Shown here: positions 50,001 through 55,342 of the stretch, piece after piece
How positions within the stretch are numbered: position 1 is the stretch's first letter
Layout of the letters: each line of letters begins with the position of its first letter
Assembly: GCF_042477335.2 (NCBI RefSeq)
Contig: NC_091260.1
Span: 51,231,001-51,295,000 of the forward strand
Source: Ovis canadensis
Taxonomy: Eukaryota > Chordata > Mammalia > Artiodactyla > Bovidae
Length of the DNA: 64,000 nucleotides
Reading direction: 5' to 3'
Notes under the pieces: model-generated
The model's input: only the letters and a program-made list of their open reading frames with translations
What the model was told of the DNA's origin: nothing
Databases searched by the model: none
Made by a program: the position numbers and the translations under genes

Positions 50001-53000
50001 AGTGTGATTGCAAACTTTTCCTGGGGAATGGGAAAATGTAGAAAATACACATCTGGCAAATAGGAGTCGCATAACCTAAATTCGATATGCCGTTAGTATC
50101 CTCTGAATGAGAAGGAATTCATTGAGCTGTGAATGTTTACCTTCACATTCACTAAAATGTTATCTTATCCTTTTCCTACATACTCCTGCCTAGTTATTTC
50201 AGTGTTCCTTTAAGAGAACCAGCACTGGTGGAGAAAGGATACTTATCAGGGAATTTGAAGACCTGAGTTCCAATCCCAGACCAACCAGTCACTCACTGAA
50301 ACAATGGGCAAGACTGTTTTCTTTGCTCCTCTGCTTCCTCAACAGTGGAATGAGGGCGTGGACATAGATTGCTGGGGAAGTCTTCAAATTTGTTAAAAAA
50401 AAATTATTTTAAAAAATATTTAAATTCATAAACTGAAAACCACATTCGTTTGATTTGCATATGAAATTTTAACACACTAAAGTCTATTTATCTACCAGGA
50501 TCATTTTCGAAAGTACAGACCTCAAACTAAAGCTAAATAGTGTTGTCTCTGTTTAGTTGAAGAGTATCCTAAGATTTAAAGGTAAATTATTTTTAGAAAA
50601 AAAAGCAAAAATCCAGACTTGTTTATAGTTGCCTTTACTTACCTATGCTGCAGTTGCCATCTGTAAACATTTGAATTTGAGAGTTATCATAACAGATTCA
50701 CATTGGTTGCCTTTAAAGTGATGTAGCAATACATGGTAAAGTATATTAACAGAGTCAATTCATTTTATTTGTGTGTTTTGGATTCCTGAAAGACTTTCTT
50801 TGTTGAAATGGTTTGCCTTTAAAATGGTTTGTAAACAGGACTAAATCTCTGTGGTTCCTTTCAGTTCTCTAAAATGGATTGTTTTCTCCCTCTCTGATTT
50901 TGAGACCTAAAATATTATTTTAATCATGGCTTTGAGTTGGAATTAGTGTTAAATCTGTACTGAAGGAAGGAAAGTGAGGCATTTATAGTAATTGATTCTT
51001 CATTAGATAATTTAACTTAAAACAGTATATATAAAACAACTGAAATTTATATCACTTATGTAATTTAAGGGTATATATAAAATACAGTGATTTTTCTTTT
51101 AATAAACATACTGCTTTACTGAATGAATATTATTCCTTTGAAGATTTGACTTATCCTCAGAAGCAATAGTGAATGCCAATGGTGCAGTCACTGTTACAGA
51201 CGCTTCCTTTAATTCAAATGAAATTTTGGTATATAAGGTAGATTATCTGATAGTCTTGTGATGTCTTTTAGTGTGGTGTTCAACTAAATGCTTTTTTCAA
51301 GCCCAGTTTCTTTGTACAGTTGTCTTTAATCAGTTTGTGCTCTGCATGCCAACTCTGTGTGCCTCTTGGTTAGGGAGAAAGTAGATCCCAAAGGCTTGTG
51401 GAAATACCTCATGAACCTTTTGGCATGATGTTTTGGAAAGGAACTTATTAGCAAGGGATTATATCAACTAAAGTTCCATTTTTGAGTGCTTCAAACTAGT
51501 TTCTCTTTGTTTACTGACTTTACAGTCCTCCCTTCCCCCACCAAAGGTACCTATTTCTGCTATCCTGTGGGTGATGTAGGCTTCTGTGGGCTAATCTGGG
51601 AACATACTCCTTGTTTATAAGCATTTTTTTTAAATGGAGTTTGTCATGAGTTCAAAGAAACTTGCTGCCAAACAGACTTTTGGAATAGAATTGCCTTTAA
51701 ATTGGGGATAGCATCCATTCTCATTTTGCACTTCTCAGAAGTGACTGTGCTAATATTTGTTTTTTTTTCCTTTATAGTAACAAACGAATATAATGAATCA
51801 CTGCTTTACAGTCCAGAAGAACCAAAAATACTTTTCAGTATTCGAGAACCAATAGCAAACAGAATTTTCTCAAGCAGTCGTCAGCGTTGTTTCACCTCAA
51901 AGTAAGCTTCCACAGTCTTCTTGTAGCTGTTTTCCTCCCTTGTAATTAATTACAAAGCACATTTGGCTGTGAAAGTATTGTTTCATTAAATCACTCCTTC
52001 AGACTTAATCATGCAGGAAAAGTAGACGCTGTGGAGCTAAAGTGGTATCACGCTAATAACCTGGCTAAAGTGATATTTTCTCTAAAACGTTCTGTTTCAT
52101 TTTAGAGAAACTAAAATTTAACTGAATGGAAAGGACATGGTTATTTAATTGGGTAATGTGTACTTGTTTGTTTTTACTTTATTAAGTAAGACACAGTAAG
52201 ATATCTGATCTTACTTGTCAACTTCAAAAGAAACTGACTGGAAAGCAACTTTTTTTTCATATGCTATGGAATAAAAGCAGGACATACATTCATATAAAGT
52301 CTAAATTGTGTAGCAACATAAAGGACTCATTTCTTTCAGCTTTTTCCTACAAGTGAATCTCCCTCCCATGCCCACATCTATTAAATTTGCCACAGATTTT
52401 TTGTTTTGAGGGGAAGATATACAAAAATGTTTATTATTTTTGTAAAGGTTGCCCAGTCTTCCAGACTAATAAGAAAACTTAACTATAGTTAGGGCTTCCC
52501 TGATACTTCAGCTGGTAGAGAATCCTTCTGCAATGCAGGAGACCCCGGTTTGATTCTTGGATCAGGAAGATTCCATGGAGAAGGGGTAGTCTACCCATTC
52601 CAGTATTCTTGGGCTTCCCTGTGGCTCAGACGAAAAAGGATCCACCTGTAATGTGGGAGACCTGGGTTCAATCCCTGGGTTGGGAAGATCCCCTTGGAGA
52701 AGGGAATGGCTACCTACTCCAGCGTTCTTGCCTGGATAATTCCATGGACAAAGGAGCCTGGCAGGCTATAGTCCCTGGGGTCACAAAGAGTCAGACACAA
52801 CTAAGCGACTTTCACTTTCACTTTTTATCTCATGGCAAGCACAGAATAGTTGTTACACATTGCTTCTTAACAGTGTGCATATACTTTTTTGAAAAATGCA
52901 TAATTGATTTTTTCCAGGAAAGACACTAAAAAGGATTGTGATCATATTTAAAAATCACTTAATCATTTGAGAATTAATTTTGATTAATCAACAAATCTGT

Positions 53001-55037
53001 ACTCAGATTGGGTAGGACTGAAAGATTCATTTAAATGTTTGCTCATATAAGTAGGAGAACAGCTTTATGACTTTGGCTGGAAAATATTTCTTAGCAACAG
53101 AGTGACAAGTTGAACTAAATTAGAGTTATTGACTTTTGTTAATCAAGACACCATCAAGAAAATAAAGAGGCGAGCCACAGAGTGAAATAGTATCTATGTC
53201 CAGCAATGGACTCATATCCAGAATATATTATAAAAATTCTTACCAGTCAGTAAGAAGGAAGGCAGGCAACCCCTTAGAAAAATGGCTGAAAGTCTTGGAC
53301 AGACATTTTGCAAAAGAGAATATCCAAATGGCTGATAAGTGTATGGAGAAACATCCTTGACCCTATTCATCTGAGAAATGTAAATTAAAACTATATCATA
53401 TAATACTATAGTCATGTAAGGATGTGAGAGTTGGACCTTAAAAAAGGCTGAGTGCCGAAAAATTGATGCTTTTGAATTGTGGTGCTGGAGAAGACTCTTG
53501 AGAGTCCCTTGGACTGCAAGGAGATCAAACCAGTCAATCCTAAAGGAGATCAGTCCTGACTATTCATTGGAGGGACTGAAGCTGAAGTTGAAGCTCCAAT
53601 ACTTTGGCCACCTGATGTGAAGAGCTGACTCATTGGAAAACACTTTGATGTTGGGAAAGATTGAGGGCAGGAGGAGAAGGGGGTGACAGAGAATGAGATG
53701 GTTGAATGGCATCATAGACTCAATGGCATGAGTTTGGGCAAACTCCAGGAGATAGTGAAGGACAGAGGAACCTGGCATGCTGCAGTTCATGGGGTTGCTT
53801 AGAGTCAGATATGATGGAGTGATTGAACAAATACGATACTACACACACTCACCAGCCTAGCTAAAATACCAGTTGTTGATAAGGTGGAGCAACTAAAACT
53901 TTTATATAAAAGTGGAGCAACTAGAAATTTTATATAAAACTTTTATACTGTTAGGAATAATATGGAAAATTGTTTGGCAGTTACCTACCAAAGCTGAATA
54001 CAGGACATGCAGTGACTCAGTGATTCTGCTCCAAGATATATATCCAGCAGAAGAGTATACACTTGACAGATATGTATGTACCAAAAGACATACTCAAGAA
54101 TATTCATAGTAGCAGTGTTCCCAATAGATCAAAACCCTAATGTCCATGAGTAGTATAAGAGATATTAAATTTTGGTATTTTCGTACAGTGCAGGTGTTTT
54201 CAGACAGCAATGAAAATGAACCCACTGCTGCTACATATGATAATATGGATGATTTCACAAGCATACTGTTGAGCAAAAGAAGCCAGATATAGGCATATCC
54301 ATTGTATTCTTCCATTTATATAGAACTTCAAGAATAGACAAAGCTAGTATTACTATGTGATTGAAATTAGGATAGTGGATATGCTTGGGAAGGAGGGGCT
54401 GGGAATAGAGACTCGGAGATGGGATAAGAGCAATGAGGGAACTTCCCGGGAACTGAGTGTAACATTTCAGTTCCTAATTTGGGTGATGATTACACAAGTG
54501 TGCTCATTGAGCTGTACCCTGATAATTTGCCTTTTCTGTATGTTGTATATAAGTAAAAATTTTACATGACAGTAGTTACATTCTTGATCAATACTTAAAA
54601 TACTTGTAATAATGTTCAGAAAGCTACTATGAGTTCCATCAAGTCTGAACTTGTTCACTTTTTTAAGTGTTTGGGTAAATGGAGCTATCCTGAACATTTC
54701 AATTTTGAGATTTTTTTGGGGGTAATGTGCTCATATTGACATAGTCACTAATTCTCTCATAACTAAGGGCAGGGCAACTTGATTTTTAAAATCAAGGCCA
54801 AATGATCTACCTGCCAGTTTAGATTAAAAACAGTGTTTTAAAGAAACTGCAGTTTAAGAAAAGTGTTGATATTTAACAAGATGTCTCTCTCTGCCTAGGG
54901 TGTGTGTACGTTCTCGGTGTTGGGATGCATGCATGGTTGTGGATGGAGGAACTTCCTTTGAGTTTAATGACGGAGCCATTGCTTCAATGTTGATCGAGAA
55001 AGAAGACGAGCTTCGAACTGTGCTTCTAGAGCAGTGA
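10786..55037 (+). CDS. NADK2: NAD kinase 2, mitochondrial (whole gene, 12 coding exons)
   Basis: NADK2 phosphorylates NAD+ to NADP+ in the mitochondrial matrix, supplying NADPH for proline synthesis, fatty-acid steps and lysine degradation. Twelve exons, each with AG/GT boundaries, join in phase to give 442 codons plus TGA. The first ~60 residues are Arg/Ala/Gly-rich with very few acidic residues, as expected for a matrix-targeting presequence. The kinase signature GGDGT is at residues 159-163, with Asp161 the expected catalytic base. An LNE motif (Asn276-Glu277) and the diverged glycine loop TGTGSKAW (312-319) follow. A conserved C-terminal [10 protein letters not shown] lies in the last exon. 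The ATG has A at -3 and is the only in-frame ATG near the promoter. No premature stop or frameshift interrupts the frame, so this is an intact functional copy. Confidence 0.97.
11273..11316 (+). repeat. Alternating (CG)n, (GT)n, (GA)n tract
   Basis: TGCGCGCGCGCGCG (11273-11286) runs into GCGTGTGTGTGTGT and then a GAGAGA run to about 11316. The first two parts alternate purine and pyrimidine, a composition able to adopt Z-DNA. The tract is about 190 bp inside intron 1. Confidence 0.85.
11881..12078 (+). mobile_element. Bov-tA SINE (sense)
   Basis: The head AGCTTCCTTGGTGGCTCAGA, the internal GCAATGCGGGAGACCTGGGT and the tail GGACACGACTGAGCGACTTC are all present. This copy lacks the usual CAAAGA segment just before the tail. 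Confidence 0.9.
12365..12541 (+). mobile_element. Bov-tA head joined to an inverted Bov-A fragment
   Basis: A sense Bov-tA head runs from GGGCTTCCCTGGTGGCTCAG to GGCAACCTGCTCCAG (about 12478). It switches at once to antisense Bov-A text (AAAGTGAAAGTGTTAGTTGC ... GTGGACTGTAGCCC). The structure fits twin-primed reverse transcription or a later inversion. Confidence 0.75.
13067..13116 (+). repeat. Perfect 23-bp tandem duplication
   Basis: The unit starting GTGACAGTGGTACTTTTGGT occurs twice without mismatch (from 13068 and from 13091), with a few bases of a third copy. It is a simple local duplication within intron 1. Confidence 0.85.
13566..13772 (+). mobile_element. Bov-tA SINE (sense, older copy)
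   Basis: GGGCTTCCCTGGGTGACTGA opens the element and GGTCTTAGCGGCTAAACAAC closes it with a (CAA)n tail. Several mismatches make it older than its neighbours. Confidence 0.88.
15085..15292 (+). mobile_element. MER5A-like hAT-Charlie fragment
   Basis: GGGAATTTGTTAGAATG, GGGCTCTGAATCATACGCTT, CACATTTCTAACAAACTCTC and CCCAGATCACACTTTGAGAA resemble the order of the non-autonomous MER5A family. It is degraded, and the family name is my reading from memory. Confidence 0.5.
15430..15900. mobile_element. Possible L1M-derived sequence
   Basis: CAACACATTAAAATGGTTCA, then AGTAACCAATGTTAATTTCT, then CTTCCAGAAATAATCTATAC resembles the AT-rich 3' part of old L1 elements. Boundaries and subfamily are unclear. 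Confidence 0.35.
16063..16351 (+). mobile_element. MER1-like non-autonomous hAT element with intact 8-bp duplication
   Basis: The element starts CAGGGGTCCCTAACCCC and ends AAGGTTGGGGACCACTG, which are inverted terminal repeats of the CAGNGGTCCCC type. Internal GAAACCCGGCCTCACAGTGG and GGAAAAATTGTCTTCCGTGA match the MER1 (Charlie1-derived) consensus as I recall it. The 8-bp repeat CTTTAGCC at 16055-16062 and 16352-16359 is the size hAT transposases make. There is no coding capacity. Confidence 0.85.
16752..16959 (+). mobile_element. Bov-tA SINE (sense)
   Basis: A full copy from GGACTTCCTGGTGGCTCAAG to GACTAAGTGACTTCACTTCA. A 14-bp perfect repeat, CTAAGGTAGAGATT, at 16738-16751 and 16960-16973 marks the target-site duplication. 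Confidence 0.92.
16980..18085. other. Intron 1 AT-rich stretch
   Basis: I see no exon or RNA here. TAGTATTCCATTATTTGAAT with a following TTTTCCACTATT near 17,590-17,640 hints at an old antisense L1 ORF2 tail. The rest is unremarkable. Confidence 0.4.
18088..18850 (-). mobile_element. 5'-truncated ruminant L1 (ORF2 tail and 3' end, antisense)
   Basis: A T-rich left end is followed by TTGCCATACATTGACATGAA. On the - strand, 18438-18791 encodes a 117-residue open segment with [19 protein letters not shown] and [18 protein letters not shown], the C-terminus of L1 ORF2p. The reverse transcriptase and endonuclease parts are missing, so this is a dead copy. Confidence 0.93.
18874..19056 (-). mobile_element. 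Bov-tA SINE (antisense)
   Basis: GTGAAAGTCGCTCAGTCCTT to CACCAGCTGAGCCACAAGGA. It lies just after the L1 fragment, separated by about 20 bp. Confidence 0.88.
19060..21060. other. Intron 1 sequence without recognisable genes
   Basis: 19.3-19.9 kb (purine-rich, GAGAAATAGTTCACAGG and similar) looks like a diverged old repeat that I cannot name. 20.0-21.0 kb appears to be mostly unique AT-rich DNA. Confidence 0.4.
21066..21490. mobile_element. Old L1M-type sequence
   Basis: AAGGTGTACAGCATAATGAT, AACATACTGCAGTGTTAATT, TTGAAGTATAATTGACCTAC and GGTGTTTCTAACATTTCAGA are recurrent L1M segments. A second copy of the same region occurs near 28,030. The orientation relative to the neighbouring L1M 5'-like block is uncertain. 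Confidence 0.6.
21490..23640 (-). mobile_element. L1M 5'-region-like block with degenerate GC-rich repeats
   Basis: GTTCTTTGATGATTACCTTG, GAACTCTTTATCAGGTTTAG and TTTCTGTATATTTGGTAGGC, then a long GC-rich tract, resemble the 5' end of old L1M elements read antisense. Within about 22,430-22,880, a motif like GCCCACTGGTGGGT recurs every ~65-75 bp with many changes. Long open frames here, up to 143 codons on the + strand, are by-products of this composition. A Bov-tA at 21744-21951 interrupts the block. Confidence 0.65.
21744..21951 (-). mobile_element. Bov-tA SINE (antisense) inside the L1M block
   Basis: GTGAAAGTTTTAGTCGCTCA to TCTGAGCCACCAGGTAAGCC. It is flanked by a 9-bp perfect repeat, TTATATTTT, at 21735-21743 and 21952-21960, so it inserted into the older L1M sequence. 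Confidence 0.9.
23641..24371. other. End of NADK2 intron 1
   Basis: This is AT-rich sequence with a run of C (about 24,261-24,271) and no recognisable gene. The last 30 bases are a weak pyrimidine tract leading to the exon 2 acceptor ATATAG. Confidence 0.5.
24372..24460 (+). CDS. NADK2: NADK2 coding exon 2 (residues 101-130)
   Basis: After ATATAG, the exon reads [20 protein letters not shown] and continues NVEHILDSL, ending CG before GTAAGT. It is 89 nt and enters in phase 0. This segment is the first beta-alpha unit of the kinase fold and precedes the NAD-binding glycine motif. Its sequence is nearly identical to the human protein as I remember it. Confidence 0.96.
24461..25343 (+). other. 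NADK2: NADK2 intron 2
   Basis: A short intron of AT-rich sequence in which I see no repeat or gene. Confidence 0.85.
25344..25432 (+). CDS. NADK2: NADK2 coding exon 3 (residues 130-160)
   Basis: The acceptor TCTTAG opens G-AAT-GAG, giving [20 protein letters not shown] and then [10 protein letters not shown], with a GTAATA donor. The exon is 89 nt and contributes the first part of the GGDGT motif, which is split across the exon 3/4 junction at the second glycine. The donor has A at +4 and T at +5 (GTAATA), weaker than the consensus. Confidence 0.97.
25433..26325 (+). other. NADK2: NADK2 intron 3
   Basis: A short intron containing one MER20-like hAT copy at about 26,010-26,156. Otherwise it is AT-rich with no further feature. 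Confidence 0.85.
26010..26156 (+). mobile_element. MER20-like hAT element
   Basis: TAGTGGCTCCCACCTGGGGG at the left, ATGGGTAGAGGCCAGGGATA and GGACAACCCCCAAAACAGAA inside, and TGTTGAGAAATTCT at the right resemble MER20. An 8-bp repeat, GGGTTAGA, at 26002-26009 and 26157-26164 is the hAT duplication size. It is internally shortened relative to the family as I recall it. Confidence 0.72.
26326..26407 (+). CDS. NADK2: NADK2 coding exon 4 (residues 160-187)
   Basis: The acceptor TTTAG leads to GG-GAT-GGC, completing GGDGT and continuing [20 protein letters not shown] and DPER, with a GTAAGG donor. The exon is 82 nt. Asp161 is the first full codon and is the residue expected to activate the ribose 2'-hydroxyl in NAD kinases. 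The [10 protein letters not shown] strand and loop is the position of the IGINxG segment of bacterial homologues, altered as is typical of the mitochondrial enzyme. Confidence 0.98.
27050..27970 (+). mobile_element. L2-like fragments (sense, old)
   Basis: CTTACTGTGGCTCTCCATCT, AACTCAGAATAAAATTAATT and, later, GCACATTCTTCAGCTT-type segments are characteristic of degraded L2. They are discontinuous and I cannot set exact ends. Confidence 0.45.
28015..28345. mobile_element. Old L1M-type sequence
   Basis: TTTTATTGAGATATAATGGA, AGGATGTACAACATAATGAC and CCATACACCAGTGTTAAC parallel the block at 21,066-21,490, so both derive from the same family. Confidence 0.6.
28560..28770 (+). mobile_element. L2 3' end fragment (sense)
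   Basis: CAGACTACAAATTCTTTGAG followed by TATAGGACTAAATTTCTC and CAGTAGGCAATAAACACTTG matches the final ~130 bp of L2. Confidence 0.6.
29265..29490 (-). mobile_element. MLT1-like LTR fragment (antisense)
   Basis: GGAGGCTTAAAACAATAGTA, TTCTGTGTGTCAGGAATCCA, CAGCTGGGACTGCAGGCATC and GGATCTGCTTCTCTAAG follow a MaLR-type LTR read from its 3' side. It has no coding content. The subfamily is unassigned. Confidence 0.5.
30019..30206 (+). mobile_element. Bov-tA SINE (sense)
   Basis: AGGGCCTTCCCTTGTGACTT to GGACTGAGCGACTTACACTT. It is flanked by a 10-bp perfect repeat, AACTTTTATA, at 30009-30018 and 30207-30216. An internal deletion removes part of the usual CCATGGACAGAGGAGCC segment. Confidence 0.9.
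30690..30835 (-). mobile_element. MIR-like fragment (antisense)
   Basis: AGATAAAGAAGCTGATGCTG then AAGTGACTTGCCCAAAGTTA is the MIR core read on the opposite strand. Confidence 0.5.
31126..31209 (+). CDS. NADK2: NADK2 coding exon 5 (residues 187-215)
   Basis: After AATAAAG, the exon reads [20 protein letters not shown] and KFYRGEF, ending AG before GTAGGA. It is 84 nt, a multiple of three. Its acceptor has a poor pyrimidine tract (CCCTTTAAAATAAAG), so splicing here may lean on upstream pyrimidines. Skipping would keep frame but remove the SEGHL segment that follows the nucleotide loop. Confidence 0.96.
31210..32652 (+). other. NADK2: NADK2 intron 5
   Basis: AT-rich intron with no repeat I can name and no gene. 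Confidence 0.8.
32653..32789 (+). CDS. NADK2: NADK2 coding exon 6 (residues 215-261)
   Basis: The acceptor CCTAAG opens G-TGG, reading [40 protein letters not shown] and RVHDE, with a GTAGGT donor. The exon is 137 nt. The basic WLWRQRIRL strand and the VDLHEQQ insertion are typical of NADK2 and absent from cytosolic NADK. The human protein differs slightly near the 3' end as I recall, which is normal divergence. Confidence 0.97.
33635..34820 (-). mobile_element. BovB (RTE) LINE, 5'-truncated, with partial reverse transcriptase
   Basis: The left end GTTCAGTTCAGTTCAGTCGC is the BovB 3' terminus. On the - strand, 34664-33957 is open for 235 codons and includes GVPQG (residues 49-53 of that segment) and the catalytic YADD box (residues 93-96, about 34388-34377). 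The endonuclease half is missing and the frame breaks before the C-terminus, so the copy is dead. BovB spreads ruminant Bov-tA and Bov-A SINEs in trans. Confidence 0.95.
35922..36122 (-). mobile_element. Bov-tA SINE (antisense)
   Basis: CTCAGTTGCTCAGTCACGTC to CACCTGAGCCACCTGGG. It is 60 bp from a second copy in the same orientation. Confidence 0.88.
36186..36398 (-). mobile_element. Bov-tA SINE (antisense)
   Basis: GTGCATGCTAAGTCGCTTCA to TGTGCCACCAGGAAAGCCC. A 13-bp perfect repeat, TCAAGGGAAGGTA, lies at 36173-36185 and 36431-36443. The insertion therefore seems to include 32 bp beyond the SINE head. Confidence 0.88.
36545..36870 (-). mobile_element. MLT1-like LTR fragment (antisense)
   Basis: AATCTCAGTGGCTTAACATA, TCGTACTCCATTGGCCATTA and GGATCCAGAAACATAGTCTA follow the order of a MaLR-type LTR. 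It is degraded, with no coding content. Confidence 0.45.
37275..37428 (+). mobile_element. Degraded Bov-tA SINE (sense)
   Basis: GGCTTCCTTGGTGGCTTAGC to CAGGCATGACTTGGCAACTG. A central deletion removes the segment between TATTCTTGCCT and the tail. Confidence 0.78.
38020..38482 (-). mobile_element. MLT1-like LTR (antisense)
   Basis: GCTGTTGGCCGGGACACATA, CGTCACGTGGCTGCTAGCAG, TTGGCCTCTCCATTGGACTG, GAATACCAGGAGGCAGGAAT and GACCATCTTAGAGGCTAGCT form the ordered landmarks of a MaLR-type LTR on the opposite strand. It carries no retroviral genes. Confidence 0.6.
39320..39398 (+). CDS. NADK2: NADK2 coding exon 7 (residues 261-287)
   Basis: The acceptor CTGCAG opens AG-TTT, completing Lys261 and reading [20 protein letters not shown] and ESLSS, with a GTACTT donor after AG. 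The exon is 79 nt. LNE at residues 275-277 is the conserved asparagine-glutamate motif that contacts the nucleotide in NAD kinases. The GTACTT donor is weak, lacking the usual purine-AG at +3 to +5. Confidence 0.97.
41565..41790 (-). mobile_element. MIR SINE (antisense)
   Basis: ACTGAATGCCTGCTGCGTGT, CAGGCGCTGTGCATGTTGTA, ATAGCGACTCTGTGAGAAAA and TCACTGGGCCAAGCTCATAT follow the complete MIR order read from its 3' end. Confidence 0.7.
41820..42085 (+). mobile_element. L2 3' end (sense)
   Basis: TACTAGAATATAAACTTCTA, then AATCCCTAGTACCTTGCACA, then GCATGTAATAAATATTTGTA is the standard L2 terminus. Confidence 0.65.
42095..42212 (-). mobile_element. MIR fragment (antisense)
   Basis: ATCTCCATTTTATAGGGCAG, TGGCTCAGAGAGGTGAAGTA, TTGCCCCGAGTCACACAATT and AGAGCCGGGCTAAGCCTGTG match the MIR core on the opposite strand well. 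Confidence 0.75.
43735..43830 (+). CDS. NADK2: NADK2 coding exon 8 (residues 287-319)
   Basis: The acceptor TCATAG opens G-GCT, reading [20 protein letters not shown] and [11 protein letters not shown], ending TG before GTGAGT. The exon is 96 nt, a multiple of three. It carries the glycine-rich loop CTGTGSKAW, the diverged counterpart of the (P)TGSTAY loop of other NAD kinases. Skipping would keep frame but delete this substrate-binding loop, so such a product should be inactive. Confidence 0.98.
44540..45118 (+). mobile_element. L2-like sequence (sense)
   Basis: GCCCTTTAAACGTGAGCTAA, CCAGTCTTCAAATGTCACTT and TTGCTTAAGACCTTGTTC are L2-type landmarks. The element resumes after the BovA2 with TAGCACTTAGCACATAATTG. 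Confidence 0.55.
45127..45413 (-). mobile_element. BovA2 SINE (dimeric, antisense)
   Basis: A (GCT)n start is followed by two Bov-A units (CACTTCAGTCGTGTCTGACT and GTCGCTCAGTCGTGTCTAAC). The element is flanked by an 8-bp repeat, ATAGCACT, at 45119-45126 and 45414-45421. It splits an L2. Confidence 0.9.
45810..45832. repeat. Perfect 9-bp hairpin
   Basis: GGATATGGT at 45810-45818 pairs with ACCATATCC at 45824-45832 across a 5-nt loop. It is intronic with no known role. Confidence 0.7.
46072..46206 (-). mobile_element. Very short, recent 5'-truncated L1 insertion (antisense)
   Basis: A T-rich start (the L1 poly(A) tail read antisense) leads to CATTCCCAAACATGAACCCC and CCTCCCACCTCCCTCCC, the L1 3'UTR. 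A 23-bp perfect direct repeat at 46049-46071 and 46207-46229 flanks it, which indicates a young insertion. Confidence 0.88.
46305..46445 (-). mobile_element. MIR-like fragment (antisense)
   Basis: TTAACTGACTTGCCCAAAGC then CATGTGGCTGATAAATGGAG and GGTAGGATTTAATTTCGG is the MIR core in reverse. Confidence 0.6.
48021..48049. repeat. Inverted repeat with 9-bp perfect arms
   Basis: TAACCACCT at 48021-48029 pairs with AGGTGGTTA at 48041-48049. Flanking CCC/GGG extends the stem with one bulge. A further AACCACCTTTT copy and a doubled CTTTTAAAAGTT follow at 48,057-48,091. Confidence 0.7.
48206..48530 (+). mobile_element. CHR-type tRNA-derived SINE (sense)
   Basis: ACTTCCCTGGAGGTCCAGTG, AAGAATCCGCCTGCCAGTAC, GTGGCGCAGCACGCCCGGGT and GACTCAGCGCAGCCAAGAAG are CHR-class landmarks. 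The element ends in an (A/T)-rich tail with AATAAATAAA. Confidence 0.87.
48687..48893 (+). mobile_element. BovB LINE 3' end (sense)
   Basis: AGCTGACTCATTGGAAAAGT to CACAACTGAGCGACTGAACA, the last ~200 bp of BovB. Confidence 0.9.
48960..49300. mobile_element. Probable old L1 ORF2-tail sequence
   Basis: TAGTATTCTACTGAGTAGCT, CTATTATAAACAATGCTTCT and CATACCCATGTCAATACATT resemble the L1 ORF2 C-terminal region read antisense. It is highly diverged. Confidence 0.45.
49530..49585 (+). CDS. NADK2: NADK2 coding exon 9 (residues 319-338)
   Basis: The acceptor TTCTAG opens G-TCA, completing Trp319 and reading [18 protein letters not shown], with a GTGAGT donor after G. The exon is 56 nt. It forms the helix after the glycine loop. 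The human protein has Thr where this reads Pro in VAPQ, as I recall. Confidence 0.97.
49728..49781 (+). CDS. NADK2: NADK2 coding exon 10 (residues 338-356)
   Basis: The acceptor CAATAG opens CA-AAC, completing Ala338 and reading [17 protein letters not shown], with a GTCAGT donor after G. At 54 nt it is the smallest coding exon. It is a multiple of three and phase-symmetric (phase 1 on both sides), so skipping would delete 18 residues in frame. Only 142 bp of intron separates it from exon 9. Confidence 0.96.
49782..51777 (+). other. NADK2: NADK2 intron 10
   Basis: AT-rich, with a possible sense MIR near 50,215-50,370 (GACCTGAGTTCCAATCCCAG, CTCTGCTTCCTCAACAGTGG). Nothing else is recognisable. 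Confidence 0.75.
51778..51901 (+). CDS. NADK2: NADK2 coding exon 11 (residues 356-397)
   Basis: The acceptor TTATAG opens TA-ACA, completing Val356 and reading [40 protein letters not shown], ending AA before GTAAGC. The exon is 124 nt. The [11 protein letters not shown] strand lies in the C-terminal beta-sandwich common to the NAD kinase/DAG kinase fold. Without splicing the frame stops at once (AAG-TAA). Confidence 0.97.
52494..52611 (+). mobile_element. Bov-tA SINE, left (truncated) unit of a tandem pair
   Basis: GGGCTTCCCTGATACTTCAG to CATTCCAGTATTCTT, where the second unit begins with no spacer. Confidence 0.88.
52612..52825 (+). mobile_element. Bov-tA SINE, right unit of a tandem pair
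   Basis: GGGCTTCCCTGTGGCTCAGA to GCGACTTTCACTTTCACTTT. It is a complete unit that directly continues from the truncated left copy, the layout of dimeric Bov-tA subfamilies. Confidence 0.92.
53155..54560 (+). mobile_element. Old L1M ORF2 tail and 3'UTR (sense), split by BovB
   Basis: ATGGACTCATATCCAGAATA, CAAAAGAGAATATCCAAATG, GTGGAGCAACTAAAACTTTT, ATATCCAGCAGAAGAGTATA and TTGGGTGATGATTACACAAG follow L1 ORF2 and 3'UTR order. There are many stops. An internal ~28-bp duplication lies near 53,883-53,940. Confidence 0.75.
53405..53835 (+). mobile_element. BovB LINE 3' end (sense)
   Basis: GTAAGGATGTGAGAGTTGGA, CTTTGGCCACCTGATGTGAA and TGCAGTTCATGGGGTTGCTT are BovB 3'-terminal landmarks. It lies inside the older L1M. 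Confidence 0.9.
54899..55037 (+). CDS. NADK2: NADK2 coding exon 12 (residues 397-442, stop)
   Basis: The acceptor TGCCTAG opens G-GTG, completing Lys397 and reading [40 protein letters not shown] and VLLEQ before TGA at 55035-55037. The [10 protein letters not shown] turn is the C-terminal nucleotide-site motif of the family, and VLLEQ is the expected end. The antisense open frame here (54,854-55,297) is a shadow. Confidence 0.98.
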
Positions 55038-55336
55038 AGGATTGCCTCAGATGACAATTTTGATTGCCAGAGAAATAGTTTTACTGCAGAAAACAGCCTA
55101 CCAGTCATAAAGCTAGTTTTTGGTTGTTGTTGAGACTGATTGGCCTTGGGCCGAAAGGTGACCAAGAAAGTGAGATTTGCATTATTCTTCTGATGGATTC
55201 TGATGGAAAAGATGTTCACTATGTAAGAAAATGGAGGACTAAACTGATTAGAATTCAAAACAGTGAAATTTTGATACTGCTTACAATTGGTTTCCAAGAG
55301 TGTTGGTATCTTTATAAATTTAGAGAGGTAGGCTCA

Positions 55337-55342
55337 AATAAA
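55337..55342 (+). terminator. NADK2: Candidate proximal poly(A) signal of NADK2
   Basis: An AATAAA hexamer 300 nt after the stop, with a long T-rich tract starting at 55,381 as a plausible downstream element. Confidence 0.6.

Larger units (their letters stand above)
51902..54898 (+). other. NADK2: NADK2 intron 11
   Basis: Contains two head-to-tail Bov-tA copies (52,494-52,825) and an L1M ORF2/3' fragment (53,155-54,560) split by a BovB 3' end (53,405-53,835). Confidence 0.85.

Noticed and set aside
54854-55297. 147-codon open frame on the - strand
   Set aside because: It is antisense to NADK2 exon 12 and the start of its 3'UTR, with no recognisable family.
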